In this document: in pieces, positions 15,474 to 24,097 of the stretch
Layout: every line of letters starts with the position of its first letter
How positions within the stretch are numbered: position 1 is the first letter of the stretch
From: Syntrophus buswellii
GTDB taxonomy: Bacteria; Desulfobacterota; Syntrophia; Syntrophales; Syntrophaceae
Assembly: GCF_046097065.1 (NCBI RefSeq)
Contig: NZ_CP175563.1
Span: forward strand, 1,922,001 to 1,986,000
Direction: 5' to 3'
Length of the DNA: 64,000 bases
Notes under the pieces: model-generated
Told to the model about the DNA's origin: nothing
Seen by the model: only the letters and a program-made list of their open reading frames with translations
The model's database searches: none
Program-made: the position numbers and the translations under genes

Positions 15474-17149
15474 CAGCAGACCCTCAAAACTTCGTCCAGG
15501 GTCGTCTGCCCCCGTGCGACCTTCAGGATCCCGTCTTCCCGCAGGTAGCGGAAAGACGGCCGCTCCCGCAGGGCTCCCCTCAGGGCTTCCAGCGACATCT
15601 TCTTGAGAAAGAGCTCCTTGAGATCATCCGTGTAGTCAAAGAGTTCAAAAATGGCCATTCTCCCCCGATAACCCGTTCCACCGCAACGAGGGCACCCCTG
15701 CCCCCGCTGCAGATTGATCCCGTCCCCGAGGAGATGGCCGCACTTTTCGGCGACATCGTGAAGGGCATATTCCCGCAGCAGCGCTTCGGCCCCCGGATCG
15801 GGACGGCTGCAGAAAGGGCAGTTTCTCCGGAGAATTCTCTGGGCCATGACCCCGACGAGAGCCGCGTTAAGCAGATAGTCTTCGATTCCCATTTCCACCA
15901 GTCGGAAGAGGCTGCTGGGCGCATCGTTGGTGTGCAGCGTGGAAAGGACGAGATGCCCCGTCAGGGCCGACTGGATGGAGATTTCCGCCGTCTCCCGATC
16001 CCGGATTTCTCCGACCAGAACGATGTCCGGATCATGCCTGAGGATGGAACGCAGAGCCGCCGCGAAACTCAGCCCGATGTCACTGCGCACCTGGATCTGA
16101 TTGATTCCCTGAATCTGGTACTCCACCGGGTCTTCGATGGTGATGATTTTACGGTCCGGATGATTCAGGCGTGTCAGCATGGAATAGAGGGTCGTGGTCT
16201 TCCCGGACCCGGTGGGGCCGGTCACGAGCAGCATTCCATACGAAGAACCGATCATGCGGACGGCAAGTTCCTTGTGGTCCGGTTCCAGCCCCAGATAATC
16301 GAGATCCAGAGAAACCTTTTCCCGGTACAGGAGGCGGAGGACCACGCACTCCCCGTTGACGGTGGGAAGCGTGGATACGCGGATATCGAGGAACAGCGAG
16401 GCGATCCGCGTGGAGAATTTCCCATCCTGGGGCAGCCTCTTCTCGGCGATGTCAAGCTCCGCCAGGAGCTTGATGCGCGAAACGACGGCAAGATAAAACG
16501 CCTCCTCGAGGGTGTCGATGTCATGGAGAATCCCGTCAATCCGGAATCGGACCCGGTGTTTCTTCTCGGCGGATTCCATATGAATGTCGGAAGCTCTCAT
16601 CTCAACGGCCTTGTTGAGCAGGCTGTTGAGAAAGGTGATCACCGGCGCTTCGAAGGCCATTTCCTTCAGTTTTTCCGCGTCCTCTTCAACGGTCAGGGGA
16701 ATGAATTTACGCTCCTGGACCTCTAAATAGCCCCTGGCCAGATCCTCGACAACCTTTTCCGGAGCCAGCTGCAATTGAACGGCATAGCCGAGATTTTTCA
16801 CGACATAATCGGGCATGGAAGAATTAAAGGGATCGCTGGTAACCGCTGAGAGAATTTTCCGTTCATGGTCGATCGACAAGGGGAAGAAGTGGTTTTTTAG
16901 AAGAAAACCGTAATCCAGGCACCCTTCCAGGCAGGCGACCAGCGAGTCATCCGCGGGATATTCTTCCTCATAGAGGGGAATCTTGAGATAGGAGGACAAT
17001 CCTTCGAGCCGCTGGCCATCCGTTATGGAGCCGACCTGCACCAGAAGCCGGCCGATATCCCCCCCCAGGTCCTTCTGCAGCTTTAGGGCCTTCTCAAGAT
17101 CTTCATCGGGCAGGCGATAGATCTCCTTCAAGAACTGTGTGAGAGACAT
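15473..17149 (-). CDS. gspE: Type II secretion ATPase GspE
   Basis: Hexameric cytoplasmic ATPase that drives pseudopilus assembly. An N-terminal MshEN-like domain (residues about 1-150) is followed by the RecA-like core with ASDIHMES and RVRFRIDG, Walker A GPTGSGKTTT near residue 310, the Asp box EDPVEYQ, Walker B ILRHDPDIVLVGEIRD and the His box LVLSTLHTNDAPSS. A zinc-binding CPFC near 442 pairs with CPRCGG near 483. The C-terminus is complete (558 residues). It is between gspG and gspF, three bases after the gspG stop. Confidence 0.95.
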   Translation of the reverse strand: MSLTQFLKEIYRLPDEDLEKALKLQKDLGGDIGRLLVQVGSITDGQRLEGLSSYLKIPLYEEEYPADDSLVACLEGCLDYGFLLKNHFFPLSIDHERKILSAVTSDPFNSSMPDYVVKNLGYAVQLQLAPEKVVEDLARGYLEVQERKFIPLTVEEDAEKLKEMAFEAPVITFLNSLLNKAVEMRASDIHMESAEKKHRVRFRIDGILHDIDTLEEAFYLAVVSRIKLLAELDIAEKRLPQDGKFSTRIASLFLDIRVSTLPTVNGECVVLRLLYREKVSLDLDYLGLEPDHKELAVRMIGSSYGMLLVTGPTGSGKTTTLYSMLTRLNHPDRKIITIEDPVEYQIQGINQIQVRSDIGLSFAAALRSILRHDPDIVLVGEIRDRETAEISIQSALTGHLVLSTLHTNDAPSSLFRLVEMGIEDYLLNAALVGVMAQRILRRNCPFCSRPDPGAEALLREYALHDVAEKCGHLLGDGINLQRGQGCPRCGGTGYRGRMAIFELFDYTDDLKELFLKKMSLEALRGALRERPSFRYLREDGILKVARGQTTLDEVLRVC

Positions 17150-17151
17150 GG

Positions 17152-17598
17152 CTACCAGCTCTTCGCCGACTTGTCATCCAGTTTGCCGTTGGGTCCGAGA
17201 GAATAAAGGTCAAAGGGGCCATGTTCGCCTGGGACCTTATATTGATACTCCTGATCCCATGGGTCCTTGGGAACGATCTGCTTGGACAGGTAAGGCCCAC
17301 GCCATCTGGTGTCCGACGACTTGATCAGTTCCTCCAGCGTCGAGGGGTAGCGGCCCACATCCAGCTTGAAGGACAGGACCCCGGAGGAAAGCATCTCCAC
17401 CTGGGTTTTCGCGATTTCCTCCTTCGAGCGTTCATAGCGCCCGATCAGATTGGGGGCGATCAGAGAAGCGATGAGGCCGATGATAATGACCACGATCAGG
17501 ATTTCAATGAGGGTAAATCCCCTTTCCTTTCCGGTTTTCCGCCTATATCGGCACGCCCTGTCCGCATCATGCCACCTGGTCGTTCTTAATCGGGACAT
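17152..17598 (-). CDS. gspG: Type II secretion major pseudopilin GspG
   Basis: First gene of the secretion operon. The prepilin leader ends KERG and the mature protein starts FTLIEILIVVIIIGLIASLI with Glu5. The C-terminal half has the calcium-site region of major pseudopilins (RGPYLSKQIVPKDPWDQEYQY, then FDLYSLGPNGK). The start at 17598 is preferred over one 66 bases upstream because GGGGGA precedes it. That gives 148 residues with an unusually long basic leader of about 26 residues. The C-terminal Asp-rich tail DDKSAKSW is normal. Promoter elements should lie in 17600-17800 but none is clear. Confidence 0.92.
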   Translation of the reverse strand: MSRLRTTRWHDADRACRYRRKTGKERGFTLIEILIVVIIIGLIASLIAPNLIGRYERSKEEIAKTQVEMLSSGVLSFKLDVGRYPSTLEELIKSSDTRWRGPYLSKQIVPKDPWDQEYQYKVPGEHGPFDLYSLGPNGKLDDKSAKSW

Positions 17599-17812
17599 TG
17601 AAAATCCCCCTGTCTTTTTCTTTTGGATTGCAGGAAATGTTGCACATTGAAAAAGGGATGTCAATGTTTAGATCATGGCGCCTTTCCGTCGGTCACTCAG
17701 GAATATCCTGATCCAAGACGTTCAATTAACTGATCGATTCCTTAAAGCCTTACTCAGGGAAAGGGTTTTTGTGTATTTTTTATTCCCTGACTTCAGGACA
17801 GAAATTAAGGAT

Positions 17813-17846
17813 GGATAAGTTACATCACTTGTGACATAACTTATCC
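17813..17846. promoter_or_regulatory. 34-bp near-perfect palindrome upstream of the FG-GAP gene
   Basis: GGATAAGTTA (17813-17822) is mirrored by TAACTTATCC (17837-17846), and TCAC/GTGA form a second inner dyad. Fourteen of seventeen positions per half-site are symmetric. It ends 41 bases before the start at 17888, in an AT-rich intergenic stretch that also separates the divergent gspG gene. It is placed as a dimeric-regulator operator, possibly CRP/FNR-like in the core, or could form an mRNA hairpin. No T-run follows. Confidence 0.5.
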
Positions 17847-17887
17847 AATCAAGTCTTGCTCAATATCGGTCCGTCAAAGGAGGAATT

Positions 17888-19144
17888 ATGAAGAGTATCT
17901 CATACATTAGGATTTCCGCTTTCTCTGTTTTCTTTTTGCTCATCCTGCTGGGCATCAGCAGCATGGCTGTAGCAAGGCAGCCTGAAGCCTGTGACATTCG
18001 GCTGACCGCAGGTGACCCTGTCGAAGGGGCGGAGTTCGGCCGGTCCGTTGCAATCGACGGGAATCACGTGGCTGTGGGGGCAGGAAATGCCAATGCCGGA
18101 TCGACAAGCGGAGCCGGTGCCGTTTACCTCTTTCACCGTCAGGGACAGAGGTACATCCGAGAAGCGAAGCTGGTTGCCCCCGATGCAACTTCAGGGGCTG
18201 AGTTTGGCCGGGCTGTCGCCATCCAGGGCAACCTGGTCGCCGTCGGCTCCCGTTTTGCTGAAGCTGGCGGCTTAGAAAAAGCCGGTGCGGTCTATCTCTT
18301 TCGGAAGCACATGGGATCGTGGCGATATGAAGCCAAGGTCTCCTCTCCGAACCCAGCCGATGAAGACAATTTCGGCAGGGCCCTCGCCCTTCAGGGAAAT
18401 GTCCTCGTCGTGACCTCCCGCAAAGAGGAGAGCGGTGCCGACGATGTTGGAGCCGCCTATGTCTTTCTCCACAGGGGAAACCAATGGGTCTTCTCGGAAA
18501 AGCTGACGGCGGGCGATCCAGTCCCGAAGGCCTATTTCGGCCAATCGGTGGCGCTGCGGGGGAACCTCCTGGCCATCGGCGCTCGAAATGCCGATCCAGA
18601 GGGCGCCGGTGCCGTCTACCTCTTCCAAAGGACGGGAGAGGGCTGGAAGGAATTTGCCAAAGTCATTCCGCCGGATGGGGCGAAGGACGACAATTTTGGT
18701 TTTACGGTGGCGATGCTCGGAAACACGATGGCAGTGGGTGCAAGAAGGGCGGATCCCGGCGGAACGGAGGACGCTGGAGCGGCTTATGTTTTTGCTGTGA
18801 ACGGGCATACCGTTGATCATGTGGCCACACTGACGGCCAGCGATGGCCAGAAGAAGGATCAATTCGGGCAGTCCGTCTCCATGGCCGGTGATGTCATCGC
18901 CGTCGGCGCCAACCGCACCGATATCGGCAAAAATGCCGGGAAGAAAGCCGATCAAGGAGCCATCTATCTCTTCCGCAGGGCGGGCAATTCCTGGAAGCAG
19001 ATCGTGAAACTGACGGCCTGCGACGGTCTGGCAGGCGATGAATTCGGATATTCCCTGTCGGCCTTCGGCAATAAGCTCGTCACCGGAGCACACTTTGCCG
19101 ACTCTACCGCAGGCGCCGCTTATGTGCTGACTCTGAAGCCCTAG
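17888..19144 (+). CDS. Exported FG-GAP repeat beta-propeller protein
   Basis: A signal peptide (about 1-29, ending MAVARQPEA) precedes seven similar repeats of about 55 residues. Each has an ASP...FG segment (DPVEGAEFGRSVAIDGNHVAVGA, with variants at ASDGQKKDQFGQSVSMAGDVIAVGA) and an AGAVYLF strand. This is the FG-GAP or integrin-alpha-like propeller fold, often calcium-binding and used for surface or secreted proteins. An AGGAGG site precedes the ATG. The gene is divergent from the secretion operon, so its product may be a secretion substrate; that is inference. No enzyme motif is seen. Confidence 0.85.
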   Translation: MKSISYIRISAFSVFFLLILLGISSMAVARQPEACDIRLTAGDPVEGAEFGRSVAIDGNHVAVGAGNANAGSTSGAGAVYLFHRQGQRYIREAKLVAPDATSGAEFGRAVAIQGNLVAVGSRFAEAGGLEKAGAVYLFRKHMGSWRYEAKVSSPNPADEDNFGRALALQGNVLVVTSRKEESGADDVGAAYVFLHRGNQWVFSEKLTAGDPVPKAYFGQSVALRGNLLAIGARNADPEGAGAVYLFQRTGEGWKEFAKVIPPDGAKDDNFGFTVAMLGNTMAVGARRADPGGTEDAGAAYVFAVNGHTVDHVATLTASDGQKKDQFGQSVSMAGDVIAVGANRTDIGKNAGKKADQGAIYLFRRAGNSWKQIVKLTACDGLAGDEFGYSLSAFGNKLVTGAHFADSTAGAAYVLTLKP

Positions 19145-19228
19145 GCGACACGGCGCAGAGGAACGGGTTCAAAGGGGCCAACCTCATCGCGTCGGCCGAA
19201 AAAAAATCATCTTAAGGGAGAAACCATC

Positions 19229-20752
19229 ATGAAGAAAGGAAAAAGGAATCTGTTTGTTCTACCAGCCGTCCTGGTCTCTGTATCCTTCCTGTTGTTTTCC
19301 GGAATTCAGATTTATGCAGCGTACAATCACCAGGGCGATCTGGACTCGGCAAATTTCCGGGAAGCCTATCCCGGCCAGATCAGCACCAAGCTTGACAGCT
19401 GCACCCTGTGTCACTCTGGCGGTTCATACACATCGGGGAAAAAGGTCGTGACGCTGGGCAGCTGCCAGTGGTGTCACTACAAAACAGGTTACGGGGCTGA
19501 CAGCAGCGAAGAGAATCTGCTGGCGACTCTGAATCCCTATGGTTTGGCCTACAAAAACAAATGGCAGACCAGGGGAAGAACGGCCGCTGCATTGCTGGCC
19601 ATTGACGGTGATGACTCCGATGGCGACGGCTTCAGCAATGCAAAGGAAATCGGCGCCGGAACATATCCCGGCGACGCAGCCGATGATCCGTCAAAAATAC
19701 CGGCCCCTTCCCGTGTCCTGTCACTTGCGGAATTTGAAAGGATGGCTCAGCACACCCAGTTCATGATGATGAATGCCAGCAAGTCGGATGACCGGTACAC
19801 GGAATACAGGGGAATAGACCTTGAAGACCTGATCCGGGCGATCATGCTCGATTCAGCCACCGGCATCACGGTTTATGCCCCGGACGGATTTGCCACCTAT
19901 CACCCGCTGAAACCCAGCGCCAATGACAGCTCTTATCATGTCCTCGGCATCTATCCCAAGGGGACTTTCTACTATGACAGGCAGGCGGATATGGCAACCA
20001 ACCCGGCAACCGGGTGGTGCGATTACAGTTCGCCCGCAGCCGCCGGAAGGGTAAACGGAGAAGGGATAACCAATCCCGATGATTTAAAAATGATGCTGGC
20101 TTTCAAGCGGGACGGCGAGTATCTGACGCCGGGTCTATTGAATTTATCGAACAAGCTGGACGGAGAAGGCCCCTATCGTGTCGTACCTCCCCAGAAGACT
20201 CCGGGCCCCCCGGATCAGCGTTCGAACGCCCCCAACCCGACTGCCGAGGATGCCTGGATCTGGCCGTACAATGAAGACAATTCCATCAACGATCATAATG
20301 CGGGATTTTCATCCCGGACCGTCACCATGATCAAAGTGGAACCGCTGCCTCCGGGAACAACGGACATCAACACGCTCGAAGCCGGATGGCCCTATGTTGA
20401 CGAGAAGAAGGTCATCATTTATGGCGCCATCAATCCCCGGCCCCTGTATCGTCTGTATACAGGCCTGGACATTTTGATCAATACCGTTAAAGCTCAGGGC
20501 ACGAAGTCTTTCAAAAACAGATCGTCTCAACTGGCTCTGGTCACACATCTCGAGACGATAAAGAAGCAGGTGGCCAGAAAGGCCTATTCCGCCGCACGAA
20601 ATAACCTCAAACAGAATGTGGCGAACAAGATGGATGGATACCTCACCGGCAAGGTTGATGCCAATGACTGTGTCGTGGACCTGAAGGTTCAGAAGCAACT
20701 CTACAATGATCTTCAAAAAGTCTGGATCGCCCTCGTCATTTTAGGCGGTTGA
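19229..20752 (+). CDS. Exported diheme cytochrome-like protein with Ca-binding and molybdopterin-oxidoreductase-like regions
   Basis: A signal peptide (about 1-32) is followed by two CxxCH heme sites, CTLCH near residue 54 and CQWCH near 75. An Asp-rich calcium loop of thrombospondin-3 type follows (DGDDSDGDGFSNAKEI near 130). The middle (about 165-340) has GIDLEDLIRAI, APDGFATYHPL and GEGPYRVVPP, patterns like the sulfite-oxidase-type molybdopterin-binding fold, though no cofactor cysteine is evident. The C-terminus is helical. CXXCH maturation would use ResB/CcsA at 3.2-5.5 kb. The combination is one I cannot match to a named family. A strong terminator follows. Confidence 0.75.
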   Translation: MKKGKRNLFVLPAVLVSVSFLLFSGIQIYAAYNHQGDLDSANFREAYPGQISTKLDSCTLCHSGGSYTSGKKVVTLGSCQWCHYKTGYGADSSEENLLATLNPYGLAYKNKWQTRGRTAAALLAIDGDDSDGDGFSNAKEIGAGTYPGDAADDPSKIPAPSRVLSLAEFERMAQHTQFMMMNASKSDDRYTEYRGIDLEDLIRAIMLDSATGITVYAPDGFATYHPLKPSANDSSYHVLGIYPKGTFYYDRQADMATNPATGWCDYSSPAAAGRVNGEGITNPDDLKMMLAFKRDGEYLTPGLLNLSNKLDGEGPYRVVPPQKTPGPPDQRSNAPNPTAEDAWIWPYNEDNSINDHNAGFSSRTVTMIKVEPLPPGTTDINTLEAGWPYVDEKKVIIYGAINPRPLYRLYTGLDILINTVKAQGTKSFKNRSSQLALVTHLETIKKQVARKAYSAARNNLKQNVANKMDGYLTGKVDANDCVVDLKVQKQLYNDLQKVWIALVILGG

Positions 20753-20768
20753 CCGTTAGGCGCCTCTC

Positions 20769-20814
20769 AGCCGGCTGCCCGGAATGTGTGCACCATGGGG
20801 CAGCCGGCTGTTTT
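20769..20814 (+). terminator. Intrinsic terminator after the diheme protein gene
   Basis: AGCCGGCTGCCC (20769-20780) pairs perfectly with GGGCAGCCGGCT (20798-20809), followed by GTTTTCT. It lies between convergent genes; the T-run is on the plus-strand side. Confidence 0.85.
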
Positions 20815-20827
20815 CTGGCCCGGAACG

Positions 20828-21718
20828 TCAAAGGCAATTTTCAAGAATGCGCTTTTCAGAAAAGTCCTTCAGCCGGTAGTACTCAGGGGGCCGGCCGGCC
20901 AGCGCCGCCCGGGGGACCAGGCCGATCAGTTCCGATTCCAGGATTTCAACGCCGAGACGTTCGGCCTTCGCCTTGATTTCATCGAACACCCGGCGCATGG
21001 AGGTTTCCCGGTAATCGGTCAGGTTCATCGAAACCTGAACGAGGTTCCGGCTTTTCAAAGGAACACCGAGGGCCTTTATATGCCTGAGCCCCCCGCTCGA
21101 CTGCCGGATGCTGCGGGCGATATCCTCCGCCGGTTTCAGTTCGCCGCAGCTGAGGACAACATTGAAGGCCACAAGAGGTATCCTCGCACCTACAGCCGTG
21201 GCCCCGCTGTGTACATTAAAAAAAGCCGGTCCCGCATCCGGTTTCCATTTCGGATCCTTCAGCCGCTCTTCGAGGCCCTCGTATCCGCCCCTCCGTATAT
21301 CGGGAAGTTCCCGCCGCTGTGGACTCAAGGCTGCCGACCCGTAAAAATAAACGGGAATCCCGTTCCGGGTTCCGAACAGCGAGCCGAACCGGTGCGCCGC
21401 ATCCACGGCGTCTTTCATCTCCGCATCGCCGAGAGGGATAAAGGGCACCACGTCCACGGCCCCGATTCGGGGATGAACGGCCCCCCTGTGCATTCTCATG
21501 TCGATCAGCTCGGCGGCCCGGCTGCAGGCGGCCAGCGCCCCGTCCACGATACGTTCCGGCGGCCCGATAAACGTAAAGACGCTGCGGTGATGATCCGGAT
21601 CCATGCTGTGATCAAGCAGACGGACACCGGAAACCGCCGCCAACGCCGAGGCGATGTCCTCTATGATCCCCTGGTTTCTGCCTTCACTGAAATTCGGCAC
21701 ACATTCGATAATGTTCAT
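20828..21718 (-). CDS. ftcD: Glutamate formiminotransferase (FtcD-type)
   Basis: Transfers the formimino group between formiminoglutamate and tetrahydrofolate, in histidine degradation or linked folate one-carbon metabolism. The 296-residue protein starts IIECVPNFSEGRN and has DHSMDPDHHRSVFTFIG, HRGAVHPRIGAVDVVPFIPL, the catalytic-region histidines and PRAALAGRPPEYYRL at the end. There is no cyclodeaminase domain, so it is the single-domain bacterial form. It is the last gene of a minus-strand run with exported proteins, 47 bases after the STN-like gene. No other histidine-degradation gene is near. Confidence 0.92.
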   Translation of the reverse strand: MNIIECVPNFSEGRNQGIIEDIASALAAVSGVRLLDHSMDPDHHRSVFTFIGPPERIVDGALAACSRAAELIDMRMHRGAVHPRIGAVDVVPFIPLGDAEMKDAVDAAHRFGSLFGTRNGIPVYFYGSAALSPQRRELPDIRRGGYEGLEERLKDPKWKPDAGPAFFNVHSGATAVGARIPLVAFNVVLSCGELKPAEDIARSIRQSSGGLRHIKALGVPLKSRNLVQVSMNLTDYRETSMRRVFDEIKAKAERLGVEILESELIGLVPRAALAGRPPEYYRLKDFSEKRILENCL

Positions 21719-21765
21719 CCCTTCTCAAATCCCCCGGCAATTAACGATTCAAACGGACCCGGCAA

Positions 21766-22395
21766 TCAAAACTGCCAGGTCCCGTGCCGGCGCGGCCGGC
21801 TCCCCGGTTCATTCATGGTGAACTCATCCGTCGGCTCATCCTCTTCTTGAACGTCCCCTGGATCCGGATCCGGGGCGGTTGCCTCATTTCCGTCCTCATC
21901 TTCAGGCGCTTCCCCTGTCGCGGAGTCGCCGGCGGCCTCTTCATCGTGGGGAACAGCCTCTTCCTCCGGCATCTCATCCTCCTCTCCATTCAACGATGGA
22001 GCCGATTCCGTCCCGTTCTCAGGCTCCGTTGAATCGGATTCGGCAGACGCCCCGTCATCCTCGCTGCCGCTTACCCCGATTTCTATGGAGTGATCATCCC
22101 GGGAAAAAATCAGGGAATTCCATTGCGGCACAAGCCTCTGAAGAGCCTCGGCAACGCCGACGCCTTCGATTTCACACGCAACCACCGCATCTTCCCTTGC
22201 ACCGTAGGCATGGATCGTCATACCAAGCTTCCGGGACAATTTTTCCAGAATCTCGGAAAGCGTCGATTCCGTACTTGAAATACGGACAAGGCCGTTGCTT
22301 ACGGAAACATGCAGCCCCTCTTCACCTCCCTCAGAGGCTCCACAGAAACCAAAAAACAAGGCCATGACAAGGAAAATACCTACCCTGGATGTCAT
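21766..22395 (-). CDS. Exported protein with secretin/TonB-type STN-like domain and acidic tail
   Basis: A signal peptide (about 1-20) precedes an STN-like beta-alpha-beta region (LHVSVSNGLVRISSTESTLSEILEKLSRKLGM..., then EIEGVGVAEALQRLVPQW, residues about 28-95). Such domains occur at the N-terminus of secretins and TonB-dependent receptors. The remaining 100 residues are very acidic, rich in Glu, Asp, Pro and Ser, and probably disordered. An AAGGAG site supports the start. It follows the LptC-like gene by 33 bases and precedes ftcD. Function is unknown; a periplasmic sensor or adaptor is possible. Confidence 0.65.
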   Translation of the reverse strand: MTSRVGIFLVMALFFGFCGASEGGEEGLHVSVSNGLVRISSTESTLSEILEKLSRKLGMTIHAYGAREDAVVACEIEGVGVAEALQRLVPQWNSLIFSRDDHSIEIGVSGSEDDGASAESDSTEPENGTESAPSLNGEEDEMPEEEAVPHDEEAAGDSATGEAPEDEDGNEATAPDPDPGDVQEEDEPTDEFTMNEPGSRPRRHGTWQF

Positions 22396-22428
22396 GCATT
22401 GCTCCTTTCTCTCCCGCGTCCATCCAAC

Positions 22429-23325
22429 CTATTCCGGTCCTGTGATTCCAAACATGATCCGCTGATGGGGGGGGAGTTTTTTAAAAATTCTGTCATACAG
22501 CTCCTGTTCCTTTGCAGCCAACGGATCGGCATACCTGACATCCGGCGGCAGCGGCAGCGGCGCCAGGCGGCCATCGGCGCTCAGCCGGTAAAAGGATTTC
22601 TGCTTCTCAAAGGTTCCCTGCAGGAAGTGTCCACCGGGAAACAGGATGCCGTCATACTTCCGGCTGATGACGGCCTGCTGCGTCCGAACGGCTTGGCCCT
22701 TCGGAGTCAGGATCTTCACGTTCCCCTCCAGGACAAGGGTTTTAAAATCACCTCCCAGGAACGCTTTTTCAGCGGCAAGCTCCAGGACCGTTCCTGCGGA
22801 GTAATGAATCTTCACGGCCAGGCGATCAAATTGTATCCTGCTGAGGATATCAGGTTCCCCATCGGTGTTTTCCTCAAAATAGGAACCGATGGGGCTCGCC
22901 TTTTCCGCTCCGGGCACAAGGTGAATGCATCTCTCCAATAAGTGGAAAGGGATGCCGTACTTTTCCGCGGAAGAGGATGCATCGGACAGGTAGATGTCAA
23001 AGACCGCGGAACGAAGGCGCAGCTCCTTCACATTCTGATATTCAAAAAACGGTGTTTGTCTTTTTCTGTGGATGATCTCCTCGATGGACAATCGGATCGT
23101 CAGATCATTCTGGTCATATTCCAGAAGGCTGACGTTTCCGGCGCGGAACTTGTCGTATGTCCGCTCTGCCGCCGCTCGGGGTTGTACGGCACTCTTTTCC
23201 CCGTCGCTCCTGACAGCGGAACAGACAAGCCAGGCAGCAAAAAGCGCCAGCAGAAGGCCGGACAGAACTCGCTTAACCCTTTGCGGGACCGGAGAAGGAG
23301 CTTGGGATGGAGCCATGGAACTCAC
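22429..23325 (-). CDS. Membrane-anchored LptC-like periplasmic protein
   Basis: A 298-residue protein with one N-terminal helix (VLSGLLLALFAAWLVCSAV, about 21-39) and a periplasmic beta-rich region. The section LAAEKAFLGGDFKTLVLEGNVKI followed by TPKGQAVRTQQAVISRKYDGILFPGG resembles the beta-jellyroll of LptC/LptA, which move lipopolysaccharide across the periplasm. A second N-terminal beta section is not recognised, and the protein is longer than LptC (about 190). The start is GTG at 23325; ATG at 23316 is an alternative. The neighbours are exported proteins, not lptA/lptB. The call is tentative. Confidence 0.5.
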   Translation of the reverse strand: MSSMAPSQAPSPVPQRVKRVLSGLLLALFAAWLVCSAVRSDGEKSAVQPRAAAERTYDKFRAGNVSLLEYDQNDLTIRLSIEEIIHRKRQTPFFEYQNVKELRLRSAVFDIYLSDASSSAEKYGIPFHLLERCIHLVPGAEKASPIGSYFEENTDGEPDILSRIQFDRLAVKIHYSAGTVLELAAEKAFLGGDFKTLVLEGNVKILTPKGQAVRTQQAVISRKYDGILFPGGHFLQGTFEKQKSFYRLSADGRLAPLPLPPDVRYADPLAAKEQELYDRIFKKLPPHQRIMFGITGPE

Positions 23326-23331
23326 AGGCTG

Positions 23332-23760
23332 TTATGGAACATTCACCAAGCAGGTGCCTCCTCCCAGGGAGTTCCCGCGGGCATTGACAAAGTCCACAAC
23401 CACCATGGCCATTTTCCCCTTGAAGTCGGCCGAAACGGAGTTGACGATAGAAAGCGAAGAAATTTTAACGGTTTGCCCTGTTGCCGGGATCGTTCTGGGG
23501 TTCATCGTTCTCGCGTAAGGGCCGAACACACGCGACGAGCTCAGGACGTTGTTGGTGTTGGTGCCGACCATCCCCGCCGCATACCGGTTCAGGGTTACAG
23601 CACTATCTCCATCGTTTGACACATAGGCAGTCACCCTCAGCACGCTGCCTGCATAGACAGAAGTGGGGCAGGATAATTCAACATCCAGATCTTCTGCAAA
23701 CGCGCCACTGACCCAAAAAGCCGTTATTCCCATCAATAAAATTAATACTCTTTTAATCAT
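23332..23760 (-). CDS. Small exported protein of unknown function
   Basis: A clear signal peptide (about 1-22, ending GAFAEDL) leads a 120-residue mature protein of beta-strand character (SVLRVTAYVSNDGDSAVTLNRYAAG; FKGKMAMVVVDFVN). This suggests an Ig-like fold. Two cysteines (near 31 and 138) could form a disulfide. It is the first gene of a minus-strand run with the LptC-like, STN-like and ftcD genes and has a good promoter upstream and an AAGGGGGA site. I do not recognise the family. Confidence 0.7.
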   Translation of the reverse strand: MIKRVLILLMGITAFWVSGAFAEDLDVELSCPTSVYAGSVLRVTAYVSNDGDSAVTLNRYAAGMVGTNTNNVLSSSRVFGPYARTMNPRTIPATGQTVKISSLSIVNSVSADFKGKMAMVVVDFVNARGNSLGGGTCLVNVP

Positions 23761-23819
23761 AAGTCCCCCTTGACATCACCAGAAAGATTCACGGAACCAC
23801 AAACTCCATCCCTTCGTTT

Positions 23820-23848
23820 TCATTAAACGAATCTTGATATTATGTCAA
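23820..23848 (-). promoter_or_regulatory. Sigma-70-type promoter for the 23.7-20.8 kb minus-strand genes
   Basis: Read on the minus strand, TTGACA (23848-23843) is 17 bases from TAATGA (23825-23820), about 60 bases before the start at 23760. Confidence 0.6.
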
Positions 23849-24097
23849 GACATACCGGCGCGTTTCCGCAATGCCCTGCCCGGCCCATTTGAGGCCTTCA
23901 TTTGCCGACTCTGCCACAAGACGAGAAACCCGACGCGGCACCGGCTTAAATGACGGGAGGAGATCCGGTAAAAAAGTGTTGCACAACTCCTGTGAAGAGA
24001 TTGAAATGCGAGTTGAAAGAGTTAAACCAGGAGGCAGGAAGGCGGCATGCCTTGAAGAACATCAAACCGATGAGAACAACCCGTGAAGGAGGTCACC
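23849..24097. other. Intergenic region between divergent exported-protein genes
   Basis: With the promoter stretch 23761-23848 this gene-free interval is 337 bases. It holds no convincing open frame. A GTTGCACAAC dyad lies near 23979. The GGAGG site of the next gene is at 24089-24093. No terminator is seen. Confidence 0.4.
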
